Assembly: GCA_014773175.1 (NCBI GenBank)
Contig: VXCM01000244.1
Coordinates: 224,248 to 288,247, forward strand
Length of the DNA: 64,000 bases
Source of the DNA: Lucifuga dentata
Lineage: Eukaryota > Chordata > Actinopteri > Ophidiiformes > Bythitidae
Direction: 5' to 3'
The notes beneath the pieces are model-generated. The model was not told the DNA's origin. It searched no databases and saw nothing but the letters and a program-made list of their open reading frames with translations. The position numbers and the translations under genes were made by a program. Shown here in pieces: positions 27,167 to 40,000 of this stretch; position 1 is the first letter of the stretch; each line of letters starts with the position of its first letter.

Positions 27167-27188
27167 CTAGATAGATAGATAGATAGAT
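27074..27188. repeat. GT array followed by GATA array
   Basis: About 22 GT units precede GAACTGATC, an N at 27128 and about 15 GATA units with one GCTA interruption. The arrays may have been longer before assembly. Confidence 0.85.
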
Positions 27189-27668
27189 GAAACAAACAGC
27201 AAAGTCTCCATTAAGAATAGATCTGGTGTTTGCACAATTGTCAGATTTCTTAAAAAGTTGGATGTCTGATATTATTCACCTATTTGTCCAGCAGTGTTAA
27301 CAGAATGGCTGCTTAACTGGCATGGTGTACTTTTTCATCCTCATTATACATGTGACTGCATGCCTGCCAACCTGTTGGTTTTTACATGTTGTACTCTGTA
27401 TATTGACTCAGGAGCTCACTTTGTTAGAAGCACCCAATCTCTGTCTTTGTGTGTGCTCGCATTTATGGGGGAAAGCAGTGGTAGAAAAACTAAAGACAGA
27501 GAAATAAGATTGAGAAAAGAGAGAAGAAAAGAAAGAAATAGAAGAGAAGAAAGATACAAAGCTTTGTCAGCTGTATCAGTGTGATCATGAGTAATGGACA
27601 CCAGCAGGTTGGAGCATCAGGTTTATCCTACGGACACTGAATCTGTCCATGTTTGTCCCCACTGGTGT

Positions 27669-27686
27669 AGATTGAGAGAGAGAGAG

Positions 27687-27729
<43 letters not shown>
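27669..27729. repeat. GA microsatellite
   Basis: About 30 GA units with a single C interruption. Confidence 0.9.
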
Positions 27730-27731
<2 letters not shown>

Positions 27732-30700
27732 TTTGTGTGTGAGAGAGGGAAAAAGAGACCCTGATGTCCATCTCAGACTAGTATCAGATTCAGACTAGAG
27801 TTATCCCCATGTTATTACCCCATTTATTTTAGCTTCAGCAACTCTTATGTAATCTGTCACGTTTTGTCCGCACCACTTTCTCAATCACCATTTTCTAATT
27901 ATACATTTAGCAGGTGCTCCTCTTATCCATAGTGATGCTGTGTAGTGTATCAAACTAAATAAGAAGCACAGTGCAGCACTCTGGTGAAGCGAAGCAGAGT
28001 GCAGGACTGAAGGAATCAGAAAAAAGCTTAAAGATTGACAACAATTTCCAAAACATAAAACCATATATTATATTATTGTTATTTTGCCAAATCATCTAAT
28101 CTTTCAAAATCAAATGTTCAGGTGATATACCCTTAATATTCAATTTTGCACCTAACACTTTTGCATGATTGTAGAGAGGACAGTCATTTTAATTTATCTA
28201 CAAAAGCTGTCTTCCCCTGGGACTATATTCCCTGGTGGAGACATACAGTACATTGTCTTCCATGCAGCTCCATATTAGACCAGTTAAATAAAGTTACTTT
28301 GACAAAAAAAAAAAAAAAAANAAAAAAAAAAAAAAAAACAACTTTGTAGACATAGTGTTTGCTGTCATAGATTATTGTTCTCAAATGCATTTCAAATCTC
28401 TACAAATAAGAAATCTCTACAAGTTGATTTTTATAGCATACTGGAATGAAATGAAACCCACTGCAGTCTGAAAGGTAGGAAAAAAATTCTAAAATTGACC
28501 ATTCCAGTAGTATACTTTGGGAGATTGTTGTCTGTAACATGTATGCAAGTTATATATATTGGGCTCAAACATGCTAAATTGCCAGTATTGTCCTTTAACT
28601 CTGGATTCAAATTATATTAAATAGACTCCCTATGCCATTAAGGTCAGTGGATGAATATATAAAATACAGGGACTTCCTGCTCAAGTGTTTCCTCTGGCAG
28701 ACCAACGCTGATCCAGAAGCAAAAGTCCAGGCTTTAGGGAATGATGGGGTGACGCTCCAAGTACAGCAAACTATTAGTCCTTGAAACTGTGATCTTGTCA
28801 GTGGATGGATGGGTGGATGGATGGATGATGGAAATCTCATCGTGAAGGTACCTTATTAGGGCACAGAAAAACAAAAGACAATATTATCTTGGCGTGTCCC
28901 TCACCATAAAAGTAAAACGTGTAAATTTATTGAACATTGTAAATGCGAAGGCTCATCCTTCCACCAATCCAACCATACAGAGGAGTAAGTTTCACTCTGA
29001 GAGCAGACAGTGGTCTCTATTGCTGCCTTGGCGACCAAGGGTGAGGAAGGAGGAGTCAGAAAGGGAGACAGAGGAAGAATGAATTCTAGAAAGTGGGGTG
29101 AGACAGTCAGCCTGGCAGAGACAAAGACAGGGACAGATGTTCATGAAGGAAGAGAAAGGAAAGGTACAAAGTAACATAAAAAGAAACACAATAAGCCCAA
29201 TTTCTTAGTCATACTTTATTATTGCTCTCAAATATTCTGACAAAAATCTTGTCCACCATACCAATAAAGTGTCAGTGAAGTGGAGTGAGACTGAGTGATG
29301 GCAGATGGAGACAGAAACAGACAGACAGGAAAGGTGTCTGGTGACTGAAGTTCACCGGCAGGTATTCAGAGACGGAGGAGTGAGCTTAATGTGGGCCAGC
29401 TTTCCAACAGGGCATTATTCTGCCTAAATATAGACAGGACAGAAGTAGGCTGAGCTGACAGCACTGCCAATAGCCACATCATGAAGCTATAATGTGCAGC
29501 ACTGTGCAAACTGCCTGGGGATTGTGTTATATATCATGTTTTTGTGCAATGACTCAGGAGGTTACACATTTAAAGCATTTGTTTGCATCTCAGTTTGTGT
29601 CTGGCTTCAGTGACTGGACTCCAACGGGACTGTGGATTTTTGAGACCAATATTGATAACCATATATCATGTGATATAAATGACAATAAAAACACTTATGT
29701 TATTGAAGGGCTGTAACAAAGATATATGCAGAGGTAGATTTGATTTTGAAAAATGTTGCTGCAAAATAAAAAAAAAAAAACAAAACAAAACATTAAACTT
29801 TGAAATTAGACAGAAATATAAGGATCAACTGTATGTAAAATCCAGCCTGTAAACCATTTAGTTATTGCAGTTTCCTTTTTGTCAGGCTCCAAGTAATGTT
29901 TTTCTCTCCAAAATTTCCCACTTTTTTTCAAAAAAAAAAAAAAAATTANAAAAAAAAAAAAAAAATTATTCTGTTTCAAAACTGGTAAGGACACAGTTGC
30001 TAAAAGCACCCTTCAGCAAGGGTGGATGCTCACGAACAACAGGCTGGACAGGATGCTACACCCTGTGACTCACAACACCTCCATCTAGAAAAATATTAAA
30101 GAATAAGTCTTCAAAATACACTTTTGTACGCACCCACACACACTGTCTGCCTACAGACACCACTTACCTGTCATACCTTACTCATAACTGCTTTTATGTA
30201 CTTTTACTGTGACTATAGGAAAAGCTGATCAGTTATGAAATTATTAGAGGAACGTATACTACAAAATGTCCTGTCCTCTTGGTAGAGGACAGTGTCTCTT
30301 TCTGTTTGTACTCTCCAAGCCAATATTCAACATCTTTCAGTTCGACAGAGCTGATCATCTCCTGTGCCAGTTTGAACATTCACGTGTTTTACGTGGCACT
30401 GTGACACGCCTCGACATGTCTTGTTCCAGGCACTTACACCCAGAAACACCTACACTATACACTTCACAATTACCGTCTGTGAGATCTTAACATTCCTGTT
30501 GAAGAAGATCTAGGTTAACAGAACTAGGATTTGGACATAAGGGTTGTAGAGATGAGTGGAAGGTTGTCTGTAACTAAGTGATTGCCGACAGCCTCCAATA
30601 AGTGATCACATGTGGTTGTTTAATGTATATCAAAGTGCTGTGTCATTGCCCTCGAACTCAAAATTAAATACAAGGTAAAAATAAATGAATAACTACGTGT

Positions 30701-31734
30701 GCTCTTTAACCTCCTTGTATCTTTACTACATTTAGAAGGTTTTCCTGGGTGTGGTTTTCACACAGCAAAACAGCATAGTTCAATGACACTCCTCAGAGTG
30801 GCCCTGTCAGCAAAACAAATAAAATCAGATGCATATTCAGAAAGATCTCATTTACAAATGAAATAGTTTCTCTCTCTTTTCCAACAGCCTTTCCTATTTC
30901 AGCTACACTCTTGGTCCAAATCCAAAGAGAGGTAGGCTTATTTCTGTTCAGTAACAGTATTTGGTTTCAAGAGGCCAGGCAAGGAGAGAAAAGTAACTTG
31001 TTTGACTGCTGGGATCGAAGAAGATCCCCAGAGATTACAAACTCTTTGTGTATACAGTACATGATAAAAATGAATTTCCACAGTCAACGCTGTTCTGTCA
31101 ATCAGCTACACAGTCACGTTTTTGTGTTTAAACTTTCACACAAAAAAAATTATCTCCCCAAACCTGCTCTGTTACACACACACACACAGGCACACTTAGC
31201 TACTTGTGAATCATTAAACTAAATCCACCTGACTGCATACCCTGGCAGTGACTCATCAGAGAACATTCAGGAAAGGTGTGACATTCTGGCTGCTGTAACT
31301 GTGAAGCAAACAGGTGGCGAGTTTCTGATTGAGAAGTAGGAACAAATCACTTCTGAAGACTTATTCATCCTTTCATGAGGAAAAGGGAATTTCTCTATCC
31401 AAAACTATAGACCACACAAAACCAGAATCACATGGAAAACACTGCAGGTTAACTCTAAACCTTTTACTGCATATTTTGAACAACTACAAACCTAGACTTG
31501 TAGCATTTCATGATCCAAAAGTAAAAACAAGAACACACTGATCAGGCAGCTACTGACATTTCTCTCTGTACTCAACAACAAAGCAAGTATCTGAGCTTTT
31601 CTTCATATCTGAGAATGAAGAGAACCCCAGTCAGTTCCTCAGTGAGGACAGTCGGTTTTTCCAGTGCTCCCAGTAAGCCTCTTTTGTCCTTTGAATGCTC
31701 AGAGTTAAGCTTTTTTTTTTCATATAATCATGTT

Positions 31735-32213
31735 TTTATTCGAGACAGTTCTTGAAAGCAGGTGGATGTATGAAATCAGCAGTCCCTCCTGCAGTGTCAA
31801 AGGTCTGTTTTTACACATTGCAGTCCGGATTGGTCCTGTTTGCCCCACTTTCAGCTGAAGTATCTGGCTGCTTAGCGCTGCAGTATGCTCGCTGAAGCTT
31901 GGACTGAATCAGCCTGGAACCTCACAAATGATTAACAGGGGGGTCTACCATAACACTGAAACAGTAAAATTAACTGATGTTATTTCTTAGTGGTAACACC
32001 ACTTTGGTGTAAACTTCACATTTAACTGCATTTCACAGTAATGAAGGATCTCAGTCTCTGAGTTCACACATACAGTAAATCTCTCCATGTATATTTGCTT
32101 TTCAAAGCACCTGATCACCTGAGAAAAAAAAATTCTCAAAATAAATTCTTAACAAGAAAAATTAAGTCAATAAAGACATGTGGACAAAGAAACATGTGCA
32201 ACATGGTTTTATT
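31735..32213 (-). terminator. fem1c: Candidate fem1c polyadenylation signals
   Basis: Minus-strand AATAAA hexamers occur at 32213-32208 and at 31740-31735. The second is followed within about 15 nt by an A-rich run on the minus strand. Using them would give fem1c 3' UTRs of about 1.8 or 2.3 kb. The choice cannot be settled from sequence alone. Confidence 0.35.
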
Positions 32214-34037
32214 GTCAAACTGGTTAAGACATAAACTTGACTGATACCATATGAAACTCTGCTGTAGTAAAGTGCAGATTCAAAGCGTTGCCCTGGGAGT
32301 CCTTATACATTTTCTGTCTGGTTTTGAACAATCAGGTTAAACACAGTAATATGAAATCCTATGAATTATGAAAAGCCCTTTTTTTCAATCCACACATCTA
32401 AAGCTAATGTGCAAACAACATAATTCACAACACAATACTGTCCTGTATGACAAGGTATCCTTCCACTTTTGAGATGTGTCTTAAATTCTCATACAACTGG
32501 ATGACTGTTGTACAAAATAGGTAGAACTGCTGTAGCTCAGGTGTAGGTTTGTCAGAGTTCAAACGCTGTTCTGAGTGTCTGATTGGTTGATTGGCTGCTG
32601 TTACATATCTGACAGTTACCAAAAAGCTGTGAAAAGGGAAAAATAAAAACAAATCTAACCAGCACATGCATAGTTAGCCATGTTAGTAACCTACCCAGGC
32701 TTTTTTTTTTTTTTTTTTTANTTTTTTTTTTTTTTTTTTTAAATTATGATTATTAAAGAACAATGGCATTTAAAGGTCGGCCTTGTATGAGTGTAAGAGG
32801 TCACTTCTGTGCACAAGCTTGCATGTCAACGGCTGTAGACTGCTGCGTGGATTGCTATATCGGCATAAGAGCCACTTCATCAAACTCTTTGTCTGTCAAT
32901 AATTTTGTAAGTTTAAAATACTCTGCACACAAGAAACACACTCTGTGGCATTTTACAGTCTCTCATACACACAAATGCAGTCACTCAGATCCATTCACTC
33001 TAACAATCAGTACAATTGTTTGCACGCACTCTGTGTGTGAAGTCAGAGGATGCTCAAAAAAAAAAAACAAACAAACAAAAAAAAAAAAAAAAAANAAAAA
33101 AAAAAAAAAAAAACCCAGCAGCAATGAGGTAAACACAAAAACTCATGATGAGAGATATTGCACAGACAAGTGCCGGCATACAGAATACAACAGTCACTCT
33201 TTCCAACAGCTCAGCCTGTGCATAGGAAGAGTAAAGCACTTATGGTGTTTGCAGAAATTAAACCCTTCTCATAAAGCTTTGTTATACACTAAAGCTGGAT
33301 TGACAAATGAGTCTGTGTATTTGGGATCCACACCAATTGGCAGAGATCCCGATCTTCATGACAAACACAACTGTTTTTGTGAAAATACAAAAAAAGTAAA
33401 CCAGCAATGACTGAGAAAGGGTCCGTGACTGTTGGCAACAGTGATGGGACGAGCAAAAAAATAACCTGAAGTCCCAGCATATAGAGAAACGCCTCATTCC
33501 TTGCTTTGAGAAGACTGAAGCAGGCAAAGGTGAGGCTGGGTTGGGTCCAGCATGGAGAAAAATCTCTCAAGATTACTTCAATAAACAGAACTGTCAAATA
33601 TGCAAAAAAATTTTTCTAAAGCAAAAATAAGTAGACGCCTTTCTCAGTTCATCTACACTGCATGTTCATTTTGCAGTCCCCTGCATTTACCCAAACCCCT
33701 CACATCGGGCAGTAACTTGGCTCCAGCACATAGAGGAGGAACAGAGGAAGAAAATGGTCATTCATTCCTCTATAATCCATCCTTTAATGGGGACATTTCT
33801 GTGCAGACAAATCACAGGTTCATTCACTCCAAATCATCTTCAGTTTGAATTTACAAACCCAACCCATGAAACTGCGTCTTCCAGTCCCTCTGATTCCCTG
33901 AAGTTGTTGAGCCTCTCTGCTCCTCAGCCACATGGCTCCTGCTCACTAACCCTCTGTACTCCCAACTCTCCCCTTTTGATCCATTTTGTCCATCCGTCTA
34001 TTTGTTTGCCCCACGCCAAGTCTCTCATCCACAGTCA

Positions 34038-37000
34038 TTATCCATGAAGGAGGACAAAGGCCTCTAGTTTTTCGGGGATGTTTCCTCGGTATTCGAGGCA
34101 GTGTTTGACGATGGCTCTGGCAGCGAGGCACTGCAGCGTGGTGTGGTTTATGGGCTGGACGACGTTCCTGGCCAGCTCCTTCTCGTCAAGAAGGTCGCAG
34201 GCCGTCTGCTGGTAGGCGTTTGTGCTGTCAAAGTGTGTCCCGCACGAAATCAGTAGGTTCATGATGTCAGGGTGACCGTTGGATGCAGCTATATGGAGGG
34301 GGCTGGCAGGTTGGCATGGATAATACGTTAGTTATACGATTAAACCAGTCAACACATATCATATGAAATACTGGTTTGGTCTAACATGTTTATGAAATTA
34401 GTAACTGGTAGCAGTTATAGTGGAGCATGATTGTACAGCTGACTAGCTTATCAGATTAATGTGCGTGTTTTTTAAAATTAATTTTCAAGTTTTTTTTATA
34501 ATCATCAGTTTATTGTGAATGAAGTTCTATTGTTCAGCCATTTTTCCACCATGTTGTTTCTCTTCAATGAAGTCAAGAAACTGATATATTTGCGTCCAAG
34601 CATCTCATTTTGAAATTCTTGATTTTACAAGCATTTTAGTTCACAAAATATTTCCTGCAAGATTCTGAAAATCATAAATAAATAAATAAAACAAAAACTC
34701 ACATAACTAAGAATATTAAAAAAATCTGGAAAACTCAAACTCACCTGTTGTCATCTTCATCGCGGCTGTTAACGTCTGCTCCACACTCGAGAAGGATGGA
34801 AGCAACTGTGAAGGAGGGGAACTTGCAAACAGGGTAACGTCCTACACATGTGGTGTTACGGTCAACTGCCAGGTGTAGAGGACTGTAGCCGTTTTTACCA
34901 CATGGCTGGAGCTTCAGAAATCTGCAGAGATGGCGAAGGAGTACACACATCAACTTTTCATTCAAGAAATAGCAACAAGGTCACAAAGAACTAAGAAGAA
35001 TTGAGAAAGTGTCTTTTTTAAACGAGACAATTTTTAACTGACAATGAAAGCTTTTAGGGCTGAATAATTTACATTAACCATATTTACACACTTGATCAAT
35101 TTATAGAAATTCACCAACGGCTGTAGAGGAGGAGAAATACCTTTTTTTTTTTTTTANCCTTTTTTTTTTTTTTAAACTAAACTTCTCTCTTTTTTGCCAA
35201 ATTATGGCTTAATGCTGCTGCACCCTCACTGGTACAAGTTCACAACATAAAAGCACAAAGCAAGGTATGACAAACCACTTTCATGAAGGAGATCAAACAA
35301 AAGCACAAACATAAAAATGAGCCTTTCTCTCAAAACCACCATATTTTGTAAACATGCACACACCACCACATGTGCACACACAGTCTCACTGTTTTAAGAT
35401 CAGTAAGAGCATTTAAAAACAATGTCTTCAGCCAAACCAAACTGCTCCCAATCAAAGCGCTGTACATACCTATAGATTGTTTCTTTTTTAAAGTGGTCTT
35501 GCTCTGCAGTGCACGGCACCTTCTCTAAAAGGCAAATGAGGTGCAGGATGATTGACAGGGCCTTGCTGAGCTGGGCAGGGTCGGGAGGCATTGGCCCACT
35601 CTGTTTGATTGCTCGCTCAATCTCCAGAACGCTCTTGGAAAGGATCCCCATTAAGTCCTCAAACGACACAGAGGTCCCCAGGAGTCCCCTGGCCCTGTCC
35701 TGAAGCATGAAGGAGAAGAGTTCAGCAAAGGACAGCAGGCTGGAGGCTGTCATTGGGCTGAGGGGATCTAGGTTGGTCTGCTGCATGTCCAGCGCATACT
35801 TCCACAGGTTGATGCAGCGCTCAAAGTTTCCAGAGTCAGCATAGACGGCGCCACGGTAGCGGATGTAGTAAGACGTGTCTGGGTGCTGTGGGCCGAGGAT
35901 TCTTTCGCGGATGAGCAGCGCCTGCATGCGCATCTCATCAGGGTCAGATATGAGCCCGTCCAGTTCCTCTCCATTTGTTACCTACAATAAAGATTAATGA
36001 TGAAGACAATGACTTGTACAGCAGCCAAACGTTGCTGGATACAGTTTAAGAATTTCCTTATTGAACTGAAGTCTGGTTCTGCAGCATAAGCAATGACAAA
36101 AACTGCTGCAGCAGCGGCCATACGTCATGCTCAATTTATATTAGTTTTTGTCTGTTTATCTGTCTTTTATGTTTCAAAATGATCTAACTATAAAGGCAGA
36201 ATCTCTGTCTGTCTGTGGCACCAATATCTCTAGAACCCAGCACTGCATGAAGTTGATATTTGGCAGATTTCTTGCTCAGGACCAAAGGATGTGCAGTATC
36301 GCATGTGAAGTTGTTTGGATGAGCGGTTCTTGAATTGAGCTGTGCTGATAAAAAGTAGTCCGCGTGGCAGGATACGCTCCAGGCGCGGCAGCATATGCTC
36401 CGGTACAGTGGCATGATCTCAACCCAATCCCGCAAACACACTAAAGCTAGTTCATGAGGATCTGCAGAACAAAATTATGGCAGGCTGCGGTGCACACCAT
36501 AAAGTCTGGCCCGGTCCAAACAGGCACGTTTTGAATGGGCACTGCACTAGTTTCAATTAATAATTCTATTCTGTTTCTTAACAAATATAGCTCAAGTACT
36601 AATGACAAAATGTTTTTTGCTGAATATACTACCAAAGAATATGAAGTCAATAACCATACACATAAACAGAACATGTAATCTTTGCCACTTGTCCAGTCTC
36701 AGACCTCAGAGTTGCCATTATACCATTATAAACTTGACATTTTTATTCATAATACTCACCTCCCTGGCATAGTCGTATGCCATAATCAGCTGTTTGGGTT
36801 CCGGCTTATAGACAATCTTGTTACTGTCCATGTACCTGAGGTCCATGGCTCTCTTCCAGTACTTCAATGCGCCAAGCAAATCCCGTTTCTTGTCCACAAA
36901 CGTGGCTCCTAAGAGCTCCAGAGCATCAATACGCTCTGTGTAGCTCGTCTGAGGAGAGACACATGAAATGGATGTATAAACAAAATGTAACCACACACGT

Positions 37001-40000
37001 TTATCCTTTACATTAGTCTCTACACCAAAAGCTCCCCCTGAAGAATACTAATTGATACTGAATAATTCTGTGCACAAGAGGAGAAAATATTCTGGGAAAC
37101 AGCCGCCAAACTACAACGCTGACAATCCAATATCCTCCCTCCTGAAGAATGTAGCTTCACAAACCTGAACTCGTTTGGGAAGCTCCAAATTGTTTTTCCA
37201 GCCACAGTAAAAACAGACACAGCACTTCCCAATTAAAGCAAGCGCTTAATCAATTTTGCAGGCATATATCTTAATATTATGCAACTTATGCAACTCTACT
37301 GCAGGTCAATTACGCTACAATAGCAGTGCCCATCCAAATAAACTCTCTATTAGTAGTGACACAAACTCTGACCTGCTGGTGCGTTGTCAGGAAGTCTACT
37401 ATGTTTGTGAGGCCTGTGACACTAGCAGAGAGAAGGGGTGTCATGCCGTAGCCGTCGCGCTCCATAGATGCCCCATACCGCAGCAGCATCTGCATGATCT
37501 CCAGGCTTCCTGATTCCGCGCAGTCATGGAGCGCCGTGTTGCCTGTGGAAAGACGCACAGAGACACACAAAGTGAGCAACATAAACAAGCTGAAAACCAC
37601 ATACAAGGTAAAGCTGCAGTGGCTACAAATACATAACCACTTTCACCTGCATACTGCCAGGGAAAGAGCTATTTGTGGCTCTATTTGCTGTTGCTAAATG
37701 CAACTACTGCTAAATATCAACTAAGGCTTAGTGCTTTTTGATTTAAAAACCAAAAAAACAAAAACAAAACATGTTTGTTACTTTACTGACTTATGTGGGG
37801 TTAGGCTAGGCTAACCCATTCTGCAGTCTCAGAGCTGTTCAAAAGCACATCTTTACTACTATAATAAATTAAAGGTTAAAAAGGACTGATGTTAGAAAAG
37901 GAAGAGTCAAAATATCATGTTCTATATGCCAGACTGAATGGTGGACCTGACAAACAATTGTGATGCTGTTTAACAGAGTTTTATGGTGCAATATATCAGT
38001 TCAGAATCAGAATCAGAACCTTTATTCAACAAGGACAAGGCATACAAGAAATTTCTCTTGCTGCAGGCGACAACATAAATACTGTACAACAAAAAGGAAA
38101 ATCAAAATATACGCAGAACTACTGGATAATTTAAGAAATAAGAATGCAAAAAATAAAAAGAAAATATGACATCTACATAACAAAATATACATAACACACC
38201 ACGCTGATTGTCTGGACTGTACTGATTCTGATATATCCAATTATGAATAAATTACAATATTGTTCACAGTTGGAGGATGAAAAGTTTTTACAGTGACAAA
38301 TATATACAGCAGTGATTTGTACAGATTGAAAATGCCAACAAGTACAGTTGAATAGATGTTAAGGTGCAGTTAAGTAAAATTAAGGTGCGGATGTGCTCTA
38401 TACAATACACTGTCATACAGTATGTACAGATAATACTAGATTGGTAGCAGGGGTGTAAATATTTGTCTCCATTGTGATTCGATTACAGTTATTTAGGAAA
38501 CGATTTGATGCATTGGGAAGTCTTTCATTTTCACCACAATGTGATTCAATTATTTTGATACATTTAATTAAATTTTTTTTTAACTTTACTTAACAAGCAT
38601 TATCTCACCTGGCAAACTCTCCCTCATACAACGATTATCAATTTAAACATGTCAGATTAATGCAGCTGAATCACTACTTTAAGAATTGATGTATCTTTCC
38701 ACCCCTAAAAGGTAGTAATATTGATATGTAGAGTTAAAGTGTAGGATGACCAGCTAGTCACAGAGGGGGATTGTGGGCAGAGTCCTTATTTATCATGGCC
38801 ATAGCCTGGAGAAAAAAAAAAATGTGTGGGTGGCAATTTATCCTTGTTTTTAAAGCTTGCACTCTCAGCTGTGGCAAAGAGGTGCGATGCTGGAAAAGAG
38901 AGTAGCCATGGTGGGAGGGGTCAGACATGATTTTCTTTGCTCTCTTCCTCATACTCGATGGGTCCAGTTCTGTGAGGGAGGGGAGCTGACCACTGATGAT
39001 CTTTTCTGCACATTGCACAATGCTGTCATCTGTGCTCAGAGTGCAATGATGCAGATTCGAACCAAACACAGATGGAGGATGTGATAATAGATTCAGTAAT
39101 GGCTGTTTAGAATCTGATGAGCAGTCTGTGACAGTCTGAATTTGTCTGGGGAAATACATGCACTGTTAGGGTTTTTTTTTTTTTTTTTTTTGGTGATTGT
39201 GGATATGTTCTTCTCCCATTTGCGGTCCTGGTGGATGAAGTCACTTAAGAGTTTAACGGTTTCTGCTCTGCTAACTGTATAATACCAGTAGAAAGAACAG
39301 GAAGGGCTTCCTTCTGTTTAGCTCCAGGTTGTTAGATGCGACTCACTTCCTCCCAGTAGATGGACTCCTCGCTGTTTGTGAGAAGACCAACCTCAGTTGT
39401 GTCATCCACGAAATTGAAAACTGTGGGAGGTGCAGTGGTTGGTGTAAAGGGAGCAGTTTCTGCTGTAGTAAGTCAGGGACGACAGTGTTGAAAGCAGAGC
39501 TAAAATCCATAAACAGCATACGTGCATACAGTGGCAAGAAAAAGTATGTGAACCCTTTGAAATTTCCTAGTTTTCTGCATGAATTGGTCATAAAATGTGA
39601 TCTGATCTGTATCTAAGTCACAAGTATAGACAAACACAATGTGCTTAACCTAATACCACACAAACAATTATAATATTTCATGTCTTTATTGAACATAGCC
39701 ATTAAACATTCACAGTGCTGCTGGAAAAAATAAGTGAACCCTGATTTAATAACTGGTCGAACCTCCTTTAGCAGCAATAACCTCAACCAAGCACTTCCGG
39801 TAGCTGCTGATCAGACCTGCACAACGTTGAGGAGGAATTTTGGACCATTCTTCCTTACAGAACTGCTTCAGCTCAGCCATATTCTTAGGATGTCTGGTGT
39901 GAACGGCTCTCTTGAGGTCATTCCACAGCATCTCTATTGGATTCAGGTCTGGGCTCTGACTGGGCCACTCCAAAAGGTGAATTTTCTTTTTTTGAAGCCA

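Larger units (their letters stand above)
22280..34037. other. Intergenic region between ccdc112 and fem1c; no gene seen
   Basis: The proximal part must hold the ccdc112 promoter and the distal part the fem1c 3' UTR. Between them I see microsatellites, poly-A/T gaps and AT-rich unique DNA. The longer open frames are Val-Cys or Lys runs from CA repeats and poly-A, without splice sites or known domains. An undetected non-coding RNA gene is possible. Confidence 0.6.

Noticed and set aside
32763..33410. 215-codon open frame
   Set aside because: It runs through a poly-A/N gap that supplies a lysine run, has no domain and no splice context, and lies in the fem1c 3' flank.
38758..39159. 133-codon minus-strand frame as a host gene
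   Set aside because: RKRAKKIMSDPSHHGYSLFQ is a LINE C-terminal signature, and tail and polymerase pieces flank it.
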